DNA from: Adenophora triphylla var. japonica
Lineage: Eukaryota > Streptophyta > Magnoliopsida > Asterales > Campanulaceae
Assembly: GCA_022495995.1 (NCBI GenBank)
Contig: JAFEMH010002600.1
Location: 1 to 64,000 of the forward strand
Length of the DNA: 64,000 nt
Direction: 5' to 3'
This document shows positions 44,741-55,472 of this stretch, one piece after another. The notes under the pieces were generated by a model that did not search any database, was not told where the DNA came from, and saw only the letters and a program-made list of their open reading frames with translations. Position 1 is the first letter of the stretch, and the number at the start of each line of letters is the position of its first letter. Made by a program: the position numbers and the translations under genes.

Positions 44741-46660
44741 AGTCAAACGTAAGACCGATCTCCCCGAGAAAGATAACGGAATCCCGTATCTTTCATCAAA
44801 ATCATCCTCCGGCAGTCAAACGTAAGACCGATCTCCCTGAGAAAGATAACGAGATTCCGTATCTTTCATCAAAATCATCCCCCGGCAGTCAAACGTAAGA
44901 CCGATCTCCCTGAGAAAGATAACGAGATTCCGTATCTTTCATCAAAATCATCCCCCGGCAGTCAAACGTAAGACCGATTTCCCCGAGAAAGATAACGAGA
45001 TCCCGTATCTTTCATCAAAATCATCAAACGGCAGTCAAACGTAAGACCGATCTCCCCGAGAAAGAAAACGGAATCCCGTATCTTTCATCAAAATTACCCC
45101 CGGCAGTCAAACGTAAGACCGATCTCCCCGAGAAAGATAACGGAATCCCGTATCTTTCATCAAAATCATCCTCCGGCAGTCAAACGTAAGACCGATCTCC
45201 CTGAGAAAGATAACGAGATTCCGTATCTTTCATCAAAATCATCAAACGGCAGTCAAACGTAAGACCGATCTCCCCGAGAAAGAAAACGGAATCTCGTATC
45301 TTTCATCAAAATTACCCCCGGCAGTCAAACGTAAGACCGATCTCCCCGAGAAAGATGACGGAATCCCGTATCTTTCATCAAAATCATCAAACGGCAGTCA
45401 AACGTAAGACCGATCTCCCCGAGAAAGATAACGGAATCCCGTATCTTTCATCAAAATCATTCAACGGCAGTCAAACGTAAGACCGATCTCCCCGAGAAAG
45501 ATAACGAGATCCCGTATCTTTCATCAAAATCATCAAACGGCAGTCAAACGTAAGACCGATCTCCCTGAGAAAGATAACGAGATCCCGTATCTTTCATCAA
45601 AATCATCAAACGGCAGTCAAACGTAAGACCGATCTCCCCGAGAAAGATAACGGAATCCCGTATCTTTCATCAAAATCATTCAACGGCAGTCAAATGTAAG
45701 ACCGATTTCCCCGAGAAAGATAACGAGATCTCGTATCTTTCATCAAAATTACCCCCGGCAGTCAAACGTAAGACCGATCTCCCCGAGAAAGATAACGGAA
45801 TCCCGTATCTTTCATCAAAATCATCAAACGGCAGTCAAACGTAAGACCGATTTCCCCGAGAAAGATAACGGAATCCCGTATCTTTCATCAAAATCATCAA
45901 ACGGCAGTCAAACGTAAGACCGATCTCCCTGAGAAAGATAACGAGATCCCGTATCTTTCATCAAAATCATCCAACGGCAGTCAAACGTAAGACCGATCTC
46001 CTTGAGAAAGATAACGAGATCTCGTATCTTTCATCAAAATCATCAAACGGCAGTCAAACGTAAGACCGATCTCCCCGAGAAAGATAACGAGATCCCGTAT
46101 CTTTCATCAATTTCCTCAACGGCAGTCAAACATAAGACCGATCTCCTCGAGAAAGATAACGAGATCCCGTATCTTTCATCAAAATCATCAAACGGCAGTC
46201 AAACGTAAGACCGATTTCCCCGAAAAAGATAACGGAATCCCGTATCTTTCATCAAAATCATCAAACGGCAGTCAAACGTAAGACCGATCTCCCCGAGAAA
46301 GATAACGGAATCCCGTATCTTTCATCAAAATCATTCAACGGCAGTCAAACGTAAGACCGATCTCCCCGAGAAAGAAAACGGAATCCCGTATCTTTCATCA
46401 AAATTACCCCCGGCAGTCAAACGTAAGACCGATCTCCCCGAGAAAGATAACGGAATCCCGTATCTTTCATCAAAATCATCAAACGGCAGTCAAACGTAAG
46501 ACCGATTTCCCCGAAAAAGATAACGAGATCACGTATCTTTCATCAAAATCATCAAACGGCAGTCAAACGTAAGGCCGATCTCCCTGAGAAAGATAACGAG
46601 ATCCCGTATCTTTCATCAAAATCATCCAACGGCAGTCAAACGTAAGACCGATTTCCCAGA
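44741..46660. repeat. Tandem repeat array, about 73-bp unit, about 26-27 copies (element B)
   Basis: Begins with agtcaaacgtaagaccg at 44741, 44814, 44887, 44960 and so on to 46634. Unit variants (ctccggcag, cccccggcag, aaacggcag, caacggcag) recur in blocks, suggesting multi-unit duplication. It is the reverse complement of the array in C. Confidence 0.94.
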
Positions 46661-47264
46661 CGAATACGTCTGATTTTCCCCAGCAAAGGCTAACAAAATC
46701 CCCAGCAAAGTTAACGGAATCCCAAAAGCCAACAGCATCTCGAGAAGAACTCGAACTACGAAAGGGCTTGATTCCCACTAGGGATACGTAGGTAGCCTAT
46801 CATTAGGTCCAGCCCCTCGACCAAAACGGTCACCCTCTCCTTCGGCAGCAGACGAAGTCCACCGAAAGGCCATTTCAAATTAAGGTCCGAGGCACCTAAA
46901 AAGCCATCATCATCAAGGTCCGAGGCACCTAAAACGCCATCTCCAAGGTCCGAGGCACCTAAAACGCCATCTCCAAGGTTCGAGGCACCTAAAACGCCAT
47001 CTCCAAGGTTCGAGGCACCTAAAACGCCATCTCCAAGGTTTGAGGCACCTAAAACGCTGTCACTAGGAAAGCGATAAATTGCAATCATCCCCAGCAGAGC
47101 GGATAGCCATCAGACCGAAAATGGTCATTCCTATCCCCAGCAGAGCGGATAGCCATCAGGCCAAAAATGGTCATCTCTTATCCCCCGGCAGTTTCTCTCC
47201 AAAGAACCAACCGCGTAACTCGCTCATCAGGTTCGAGGCACCTAAAACGCCATCATCTCCAGGG
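46661..47264 (+). other. 3' untranslated region of element B with short repeats
   Basis: Five to six copies of a 30-bp unit (gaggcacctaaaacgccatc, about 46886-47060, again at 47232) and two copies of a roughly 46-bp unit (ccccagcagagcggatagcc at about 47090 and 47135). It ends abruptly at 47264 in LTR sequence. Confidence 0.65.
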
Positions 47265-47697
47265 TCAAAGGTCCACTGCCTTTTTCATTCTGGCAGAAGT
47301 GGCTCTCAACTTCAAAAGGTCTTTTGAGTACCAAATCTCAATCCAAAAATCTTCCAAAAAATTATGGGATCAGTTTAAAGTCTTAAAAGGATATCCCAAT
47401 TTTTACTTTTCTGAATTTCAAATTATTTTGGCCAAAACACACACACACACACACACAAATGATTTTCAGCTTGGAAGACTCGTTTTACGAGGCATTCCGG
47501 GTGCACACTAACGTCCTTCCCGGCGTGTAACATGACCTCCGAACCCAAATTTCTGATCTCGGGCATTTTTCAAAGTTTTGGCCCTTAAAACAAAAATGGC
47601 GTGGCGACTCCGTTCTTTTTCCCGGGTTTTATTTGGTTTTTTCAAAGAAACGCGAAAAATCGAATTTTTTCCCGCGAAATGGCGACACATCATCACA
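47265..47697 (+). repeat. Truncated 3' LTR of element B (433 bp)
   Basis: Matches the last 435 bp of the 5' LTR (13606-14040). The first 1313 bp of the LTR and the polypurine tract are missing. The join falls on TCAAAG, present in both the 3' UTR and the LTR. Confidence 0.9.
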
Positions 47698-47702
47698 GGA
47701 GG
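47698..47702. repeat. Target-site duplication GGAGG, right of element B
   Basis: Follows the LTR end CATCACA and matches 12288-12292. Confidence 0.9.
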
Positions 47703-48758
47703 TCATGTTACACGCCGGGAAGGACGTTAGTGTGCACCCGGAATGCCTCGTAAAACGAGTCTTCCAAGCTGAAAATCATTTGTGTGTGTGTGTGTGTGTT
47801 TTGGCCAAAATAATTTGAAACTCAGAAAAGTAAAAATTGGGATATCTTTTTAAGACTTTAAACTGATCCCATGATTTTTTGGTAAATTTTTGGATTGAGA
47901 TTTGGTACTCAAAAGACCTTTTGAAGTTGAGAGCCACTTCTGCCAGAATGAAAAAGGCAGTGGACCTTTGATTTTGAAATGGATTCAAGGGTCTTAAAAC
48001 TTCATAATCTGGATAAACTCAGAGAATTAAAGTTGTTCCAGACACCTTAAATAAGATTTGTGCGAAGGAATTTTCCATTTTGGAGAAGATTTGTGGGGTC
48101 AAAACCTTCTGGAAATCTCAGATATGCAATCTGGATTTCCAGAAGCTGATGAACTAGCCTCTAAAAGAAAATTTGAAAAGAGGAGTTTTACTCACCCAAA
48201 AAATAAAGTAAAAATATGTCTGGAAATCTCTGGATGTTGGTTACAAAAAGTGTTTTGTAGTCAACACCAAATTCCAAGTTTTTCTGTGTCCAAAAATTAA
48301 GACAATGGACTGGGATCTTGGAAAATTGCTACTGGACAGCAACTTCTCAAGAAAGAAAATATGATTTTAAAGGGGGTTTTGCATCCATGCTTGTCCCCAT
48401 TTCCCTAGGTTTTGGTTAGTGATCACTTGACATTTTAGTGGTGAATCAACTATACCAAACCATCCTTGGGGTACATTAGGACTAAGCACTTCATTTGCTT
48501 GGGAAGGGGAATTTTATCCTTTGAAAATGAGATTTGATGCTTGAAAATGGTTTTTAGGGTTTTGAAAATGCATTTGCAAGAAAATAAGAACACATTGAAG
48601 AAAATGTTGATCCTTGTAGAAGATCATCCATGGAGATGAACTTTCATGGTGATCTTCTTGGATCTAAGACAAGAAGAAGAATGAACTACATTTTGTAGTT
48701 TGAAAATGCATGCATGGATGAAAGATTTAGGGTAAGAAGAGGGAGGTTATACCTATCT
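47703..48758 (-). repeat. 5' LTR of element A, remainder, truncated
   Basis: Continues the LTR of A after the B insertion (tcatgttacacgccggg) and matches the LTRs of B and C until acctatct at about 48758, where element E sequence begins. The promoter and the TGTAAG end are absent. Confidence 0.88.
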
Positions 48759-51072
48759 CTCAAAATCCTCGGACAGATGCAAGCCATTCTATGACATCCT
48801 AAAGAAAAATTCTAGATTTGAGTGGACTGAAAAGCATGAACAAGCCTTTCAAGATTTAAAGTTGTACCTGTCAACACCTCCCCTACTCTCGAAGCCTCAA
48901 GAAGGTGAGCCATTATGTGTTTACTTAGCTGTCTCCGAAACTGCAGTCTGTGCCGTCCTAGTCCGTGATCAAGATGGCGTCCAACAACCGATATGTTATG
49001 TAAGTAAAACACTGCTCGATGCGGAAACCAGGTATTCACACCTTGAAAAATTGATCTTAGTTTTAATTACTGCTTCAATTAAGTTAAGACATTATTTTGA
49101 AACTCATATCATTGTCATTCGTACTAACTATCCGATAAAAAGTGTAATGAGAAAACCAGAAATGTCAGGAAGGATGGCCAAGTGGTCCGTTCAACTAAGC
49201 ACTTATGACATCAAGTATGAGCCTAGAACAGCAATAAAATCCCAAGAACTTGCAGACTTTGTGGCAGACTTTAGTCCAAGCATGCAACCGGAGGTAGAAC
49301 TAGAAGTCCAACAGCTCCAAGATGGGGACATCCTGCGAAAGTGGACTCTATTCACAGATGGTGCCTCTAATATGAGGGGCACGGGGCTAGGTGTTGTCCT
49401 AAAGTCGCCACAAGGGGACATCATACCCCAGGCCATTAGTTGTGATTTTAAAGCTACAAAAAATGAAGCAGAATACGAAGCCTTAATCGTGGGTCTAATT
49501 GTGGCTCTAGACATGAACATTAAAGCAATACAGGTATATAGTGATTCATTGTTACTTGTCAATAATTTTAATGGTTCCTATGCAGCAAAAAATGCCAAGA
49601 TGACAGCTTATTTGGGCATTGTGAAAATCCTGGCAAGCAAATTTCAAACCTTTTCCTTTGAACAAATACCCCGAGAGGAAAACTCTCAAGCCGATGCATT
49701 GGCGAATTTTGGATCATCTTTCAAAAGCTTATCTCAAACCAATATACCAATCATACATGTCGACATCCCTGTCGTGGAAAGGTTAGAACATTTTTGTACA
49801 GATGACGACATCCCAGATAATCAGATAAAGACGTCTTGGATGGCGCCAATAATTAAATATCTTCAAGATGGCACCATCCCTGATGATGAAAATAATGCCA
49901 GAGCATTCAGGGTAAGTATTTCGAGATTCGTGTTAATAGATAATGTGTTGTTTAAGAAATCTTTTGCAGGTCCATATTTAAGATGTCTCGAAGCTGACAA
50001 AGCAATGGAAGTTCTAAAAGAGCTGCATGAAGGATCGTGTGGTAACCATTCTAGGGGCAGAAGCTTACATACGAAAGCTCTAAGAATGGGTTACTACTGG
50101 CCAACAATGCGTCAAGATGCTGCCATCTTTGCCAAGAAATGTGATTCCTGCCAGAGGCATAGTGACATCTTGCACCAGCCCGCAGAATTGCTTCATCCAA
50201 TCCTCTCCCCTTGGCCATTTATGAGGAGGGGAATGGATATAGTAGGAAAGTTGCCTAAAGCTCCTGGAGGAAAAGTATTTTTGCTAGCAATGACTGATTA
50301 TTTCTCGAAGTGGGTTGAAGCTGAATCCTACGTGCAAGTTCATGATAAAGAAGTCATATCCTTCATTAAGAAAAATATATTCAGCAGATTTGGCATCCCC
50401 TCTGAAATAATATGTGACAACGGTTCTCAATTCATCAGCAAGAAGACGCAGGATTTCCTCACAAGATGGGGAGTCAAGATGGTGACATCATCACCAGTAC
50501 ATCCTCAAGCTAATGGGCAGGCAGAATCAAGTAACAAAATAATCATCTACAACTTAAAAAAGAGGCTATATCAAAAGAAAGGAAGATGGGCAGAAAAGCT
50601 TCCATTTGTCCTTTGGGCAGATAGAACAACACCAAAGAATGCAACAGGTCAAACCCCTTATTCCTTAGTATTTGGAGCAGAAGCAGTCATCCCGGCAGAA
50701 GTCGTCGTCCCTACTGCCAGATATAAGATGTTGACACCTGAGCAGAATGATGCCAACCTGAGTCATGATCTAGATACCATTGACGAGCTAAGGGATTTAG
50801 CCAAGATCAGGATAGCAGAGTATCAACAAAAGATTGCCAAATTCTACTACAAAAATGTCAGATTGTGGAAGTTCCAAGTCGGTGATCTAGTCCTACGAAA
50901 GGTGTTTCAAAATATAAGAGAGCCCAATGCTGGAAAGATGGCCCCCAAATGGGAAGGACCATATTTAGTTGATGCCGAAGCAGGTAAAGGTTCATATTGG
51001 CTATCGACTCTAGATGGAGCAAGGATTCCCCGAAGCTGGAATGACATTCACCTTAAGTCCTATTTTATGTAA
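48759..51072 (+). CDS. Truncated polyprotein of element E: RNase H, archaeal RNase H, integrase (open frame)
   Basis: Open frame from the truncation to TAA at 51070-51072. In-frame coding continues upstream of the first ATG (48862) to about 48763, so the true N-terminus is lost. First RNase H ([19 protein letters not shown]) is about 48990-49050 and aRH ([28 protein letters not shown]) about 49350-49710. Integrase zinc finger ([12 protein letters not shown]) is about 50020-50150. The core has the D-D-E triad intact (MDIVGK about 50233, CDNGSQF about 50414, QAESSN about 50521), then the GDLVLRK and WEGPYLV C-terminal domain. RT and everything before it are missing. Base use is AT-richer than A, B and C. 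Confidence 0.92.
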
Positions 51073-52096
51073 GTTTCAATAATTACATTCCAATGAAAAT
51101 AAAACCAAGGTACAATCTTTACCGTTTTATTTCCAATAAAAGTACTTGTTTCAATTTTATTTATCTTTTGAACGATTACTGACTTAAGCATCGGAGGGGC
51201 GTTAGCTAAGCTAACGCCCACCCCTAACATGTTTCTGTTTTGCAAGGAAACAAGGAACATTTGAATAAACTCCGTAACAAGTGAAGATGTTAACATCATT
51301 CCAAGAAGCTAACATCTTAATCAGGTACGACCGTTATTTAATCATTTCCTTACTTTTAGTTTAAAGTAAAAAAAAAATTATGAAGTTCTAGTACTTTTCT
51401 ATTTCCTTTTATCAAATAAAAGGTGACATCAGAATAGATGTCGAAAACTCTCACTATCTTTTCATTTTGCAAGAGGTCGCCAATTCAAACAAATTCTTGT
51501 GGCAACAACCGTTTTGAGACGGGCCATCTCACCTCCGTTGAAGGTACTTAATCCCTTCAAAGGTTTAAAGAAATTACTTTCTTTCATCTCAATAAGGTTT
51601 AAACACCTCACCTGGAGCGCACGATGTCAACCTTGATTGAGGTGTGTGATGGGCTTGTACGTTTAATATGTACGAATTACCCATCTCCACTCAGTCAATG
51701 TGTTTTGACCCTAAGAATTTATCAATATGATTGTGGCATATTCATGCCACCTAAGAACAAAATGTTATTGACATTTACATGTCAATCAAAGTGATTGCAA
51801 GGATTTATACATCCACTCGCAAGTTGTCAATATCTCCGAAAAGGTTAGCATGTCAACCTTCTATTTTCATTTTTCAAAAGCCATGAGCAAAAGTATTTTC
51901 AAAACCTAAGCAAAGCAAAGTTTTTTATCCTAAGAAACCTAAAAAGTGTTGAACCAACCCAACACTTGGAAAAAAGCAAATTGTCTTGGCCCTTATGGAC
52001 CGATTACAAACCCAAAATATTTAAAATATTGTCTTCGAGACGCAGCCCGTCACCAAACCAAAGTTTTTTTAAAACCAAAAGAACCATTTTTACCTT
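51073..52096. other. Region between element E integrase and antisense gene
   Basis: AT-rich non-coding sequence where the plus-strand polyprotein and minus-strand gene converge. No convincing ORF, repeat or RNA gene. Confidence 0.55.
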
Positions 52097-53732
52097 TCAC
52101 GAGATGGCTACTGCCGCAGGTGTTGTATTGACTTCCTCCAAGACGTCATCCTCCTTCATTCCAGATGACACTTCTCCCACTTCATCTCCTTCGCTGTTCA
52201 GCGCCTTCAAGAGTGAACGTTGCTGCTAAACATCCCACTCTGTATGCTTTACAGCCTGGAACTCTTCCATCATCTGGATTTTTATCGCTATCATACTCTT
52301 GGCAGCTGAGGCCATCATATTCTTCTTCACATCCTCAATTTCCTACAATTGAGTGTCTTGAATGGAAGACATGTCCGTCATTAAACTCTCAACCTCGTTC
52401 TGTAAGTCTTCTACTTTCTTAGTCAAAGCATCCTTCTGTTTCTTCACCTGTAATGCCTCCAAAACTAGCTTCCTGTTCCTTTCTTCGAGACCATTCATTT
52501 TTATCTCAGCCGCATCAACACCCTGCAGAAAACAAGTTTAATGATTGAAATCTAGGTTGTATATTCGAAAAATTCCTTTAAAATTCTGCTTTCGAAAATA
52601 AAAAACTTACCATTGATACCCTAGTAAGTGCCTCCTTAATGTCTGCCAAGCCTATTTCATCAACATTAATGATTTCCTTAGAACTGCCCTTCATTTTCTT
52701 CACTCTCGCCCCAACCGAAGGTGCCTCCATCTCCTTTTTTGGCATCACTAGTTGTTAGCTAGTGTGAGTTTGTCCAACAAAATCTTGCAGGTATTTTAAG
52801 AAAAATGCAGCTGTAGATTTGGAGACTGACAAAAACAGAGTAAAAGCTATGAGATGGAGACAAAATCAAAATGCAAAAAGAAATTCTTTGGATAAGTAGA
52901 ATCTTACCAGTAGACATCTCGGTAGATGGTGGTATCTCTTAATCCTCAGAAACGGCTCTTGCTTCAAACGGCTTGAAGGATCGCTCCTCCTCTGAAAATT
53001 CCAACAATCTCCTCACCTTATCCTTAGTCTCGGTAGAAGGAGGGAAAAGTTTTGCCCAGACAATGGCTGCAAAGACAAACAGAGAAATTACAAATTCAAG
53101 TAAGTGCGAGAAATAGAGAAAACAGAAGCTTAAAGAAGGATACCTTCCCTATTCCATCCCGTTGCCAAAAAATCACCTTCCTCCAAAGAGTCCTTCTCAA
53201 CAAAGAAATATCTTGACTTTCAACCCCTATCGTTTACCGTTACTCTCGAAAACAGTGGTTTCATTCCAGACCTGGATTTAAAAAGATACCTTGTCGAGCC
53301 AAAGGTTTGAATCTCATATACGAAGGCTATATCTCTCAAACCTATGTCTAACCCAAACTCTCGATTTACCCTCAGAACACAAGAGAAAATCCTCCAAATC
53401 ATGGGCATTACTTGGACGAAAGCCAAATTCGTCTTTCTAAAAAACTCAGTTATCAACGAAGGGAAGGGATACGAAAAACCTAGGGCAAAGGGATAATCAT
53501 AAAAACAAATCCAGTGTGGAGACACAAAATCTGATTTAATAAACACATCGAAAGGCCTGAAGACGGCAGAATCTGAAAAGCATCTTCGATCCTTGACGGA
53601 TTCGATTTGCTCATTGTTAAAGATGCAAACCTCTTCGTCAGGTTTTGCCAACAAGCCCTCACAAGAAAAATCCCCATCCTCGCTCAAGCTCAAGGGATTT
53701 CTTGGCGCTTTGCCTTTTCTTGACTTGACCAT
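52097..53732 (-). pseudogene. Antisense spliced gene of element E (Transposase_28-like plus coiled coil)
   Basis: Four exons: 53732-53144, 53066-52908, 52747-52611 and 52522-52097. All introns are GT-AG, and the three junctions keep one frame. Exon 1 has the HWICFYDYPFALGFSYPFP block, typical of the 'putative gypsy type transposon' domain (PF04195, from memory). Exon 4 is a heptad-like coiled coil (GLEERNRKLVLEALQVKKQK). Damage is limited to four in-frame stops: TGA at about 53218 (for Trp), TAA in exon 2, and two TAG in exon 4. It sits antisense and downstream of integrase, the same place as the cargo of A-C. Function unknown. Confidence 0.75.
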
Positions 53733-54559
53733 ATTTTGAAAAAAGGAAAAAGAGAGGGAAGAATTTTACCTTGGATGATTTCACCACTGTTAACTAGGAT
53801 AGAAGATGGAAGAAACGTTGAGAAAGTGAGGAAGAAAGCGAAAAGGGCCTCAGTTAAAAACTCTAGATCCTCGTGAGTTATGCTAATTAAGACGGATTAA
53901 AACTCCTCAACTGCCACGTCTCCTCAAATTAATTAACCGCTAAAGCTTCTGGAAGTTAGTAGAAAAACCGTCTATTTAATTTCATTAGTTGACAATTTTT
54001 GGGGACAATTGTTGTGGGTAAAATTCAGGATTGCAACATCTTGGAAAGCATTCAGCATGTCATCATCTTCGAACCAGCAGTCAAGGTAAAATTACTTATA
54101 TAATTAAATCATTATTTAATTATTTTTATTATATCTCTCATACAGGAAAAAACAAAACGCGGGAAATATCTCTCAAGGACTCACTTCAACGGTTAGAAGA
54201 CCAAGTCAAGAATCAATAGGATCATGCCGAGATTTTAGGGTAGTTTGTTAGGTCCTTAGTTATCTTGTTTTTTATTTATTTATTTAAAGAATTGATGGCT
54301 GGAACACAACACACACAATTCACATATACACTATTGTACTCCGCCATAGCTCAAGCATTTGTATCTCCCTAAAACATCAATACTACCGTTTGGGACGAAG
54401 ATGACCATAAACACCTTTTGAGGTTTTGTGCCGGCGAGATAGTTGTCTCAAGGGCTTTCCTCGTTACATGATCGTGTCATCTTATATTCATTGTTACACT
54501 GATTTTACTCCATTGTGCCCTTCTAATCTCTTATTTTGATCTTTATTTTGATCCATTGT
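53733..54559. other. Upstream region of the antisense gene and unclassified sequence
   Basis: 53733-54000 is the probable promoter and 5' leader of the antisense gene. 54000-54020 (tttttggggacaattg) could be a polypurine-tract/LTR boundary of E, but no matching second LTR is in the window. 54240-54560 is not recognised. Confidence 0.4.
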
Positions 54560-55093
54560 TTTTTCACCAAAATAAATTGTATGTATGAATGAAGGAGATT
54601 TGAGTAAGGGAATGATGGTTTTACAATTGTTCTTGGGTTGGTGTTTAGGGTTTGAGTGATTTCAAGGCTTGGGAAGGATTTGGTGTTGAATTTGGTGTTG
54701 GATTTGGTGTTGGATTTGAGTGGTGGGAGTGTTTAAGGTTGTTTGGAGTATAAATTTCGGCAGAGTAACAGTAGGATATAGGATTTCTTGGCTTTTGAAA
54801 CTGAGGGGAAAGGGTTGTATTTATAGGTTGGCCAGGGTATAATCTCATCCGCGCGGATGGGATCAGCAGCGTGCCTGTTTTTTGCAGAAAGTTGTTTTGG
54901 CTGTTCTCCCTTGATCAATATTCTCTTCTTTCTTGGAAATGAAACATTCCAGCGAGGCCTAGGCTTTTTTGTTATTCCTAAGAGGTCCTTCCTCATTCAA
55001 ATTGTCTAAATAATGTATGAAATGCCCCTAAATTATTATAAATCATTAAATTGAGCTGACGGAACACTAACGACCCAGATTGGGGCACTTACA
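54560..55093 (-). repeat. Diverged LTR fragment F of the same superfamily
   Basis: On the minus strand it begins TGTAAGTGCCCCAATCTGGG at 55093, like TGTAAGTGCTCCAATTTGAG of the main family. It has TCCGCGCGGA at 54857-54848 and CTATAAATA about 25 nt downstream, followed by a CTCTGCCGAAAT-like segment related to CTCTGGCGAAAT. The left boundary is uncertain and no TSD was found. Confidence 0.65.
54848..54857. promoter_or_regulatory. Palindrome TCCGCGCGGA in LTR fragment F
   Basis: Exact palindrome with a TATA box downstream on the minus strand (about 54825-54816), the same module as in the main family although the rest of the LTR is diverged. Confidence 0.5.
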
Positions 55094-55472
55094 CTGAGCA
55101 ACATTTTTCGGCCTAGAGAGATAAAATCAAAAATAACCCAAAGTGTCATGTCGAGGAACCTCCCTCGACCTAATGACAACTTGCAAAGTCACCAATTGAT
55201 TTAAAACCAAACGAGTTTCCTCGATTTTAACTACTAAATACCAATGAAAAGGAGACCCACCCTCGGCATCCCATGAAAGTTGAATACTTAGGCAAAATTA
55301 TAAAAGACTTACATCATTCAACATACATTCAAATATACAATCATTCAAGCAAAACAATTCATATCAAGACAGTAAATATTAAAGACGATGACGAATTGAT
55401 GAAAGGCATTATATTGATAAAATAATGTAAGTACAAGGGGCCCTATTCTATTATAACAAAAACAGAAAAGTC

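Larger units (their letters stand above)
12293..47697 (+). mobile_element. Element B: same family, plus strand, interrupted by element C
   Basis: Composite of 12293-22774 and 40939-47697, rejoined by removing element C. Order: 5' LTR, PBS, leader, gag-like, protease, RT-RH, aRH, integrase (+), then the DUF7745-like gene (-, split by C), PMD gene (-), tandem array, 3' UTR and a truncated 3' LTR. Flanked by GGAGG duplications, so both halves are one insertion into the LTR of A. Without C it is about 17.2 kb. Confidence 0.9.

Noticed and set aside
44741..46660. CRISPR-like array of regularly spaced repeats
   Set aside because: The 72-73-bp units are contiguous and similar throughout, with no unique spacers, no cas genes and a plant retrotransposon context. 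It is a tandem repeat.
40939..47697. A separate fifth element consisting only of DUF7745-like and PMD genes
   Set aside because: The CACAG duplication and the exact continuation of the interrupted DUF7745-like gene at 22769/40944 show it is the right half of element B.
48812..49039. Minus-strand ORFs opposite the element E polyprotein
   Set aside because: Shadow frames of a strongly coding plus strand.
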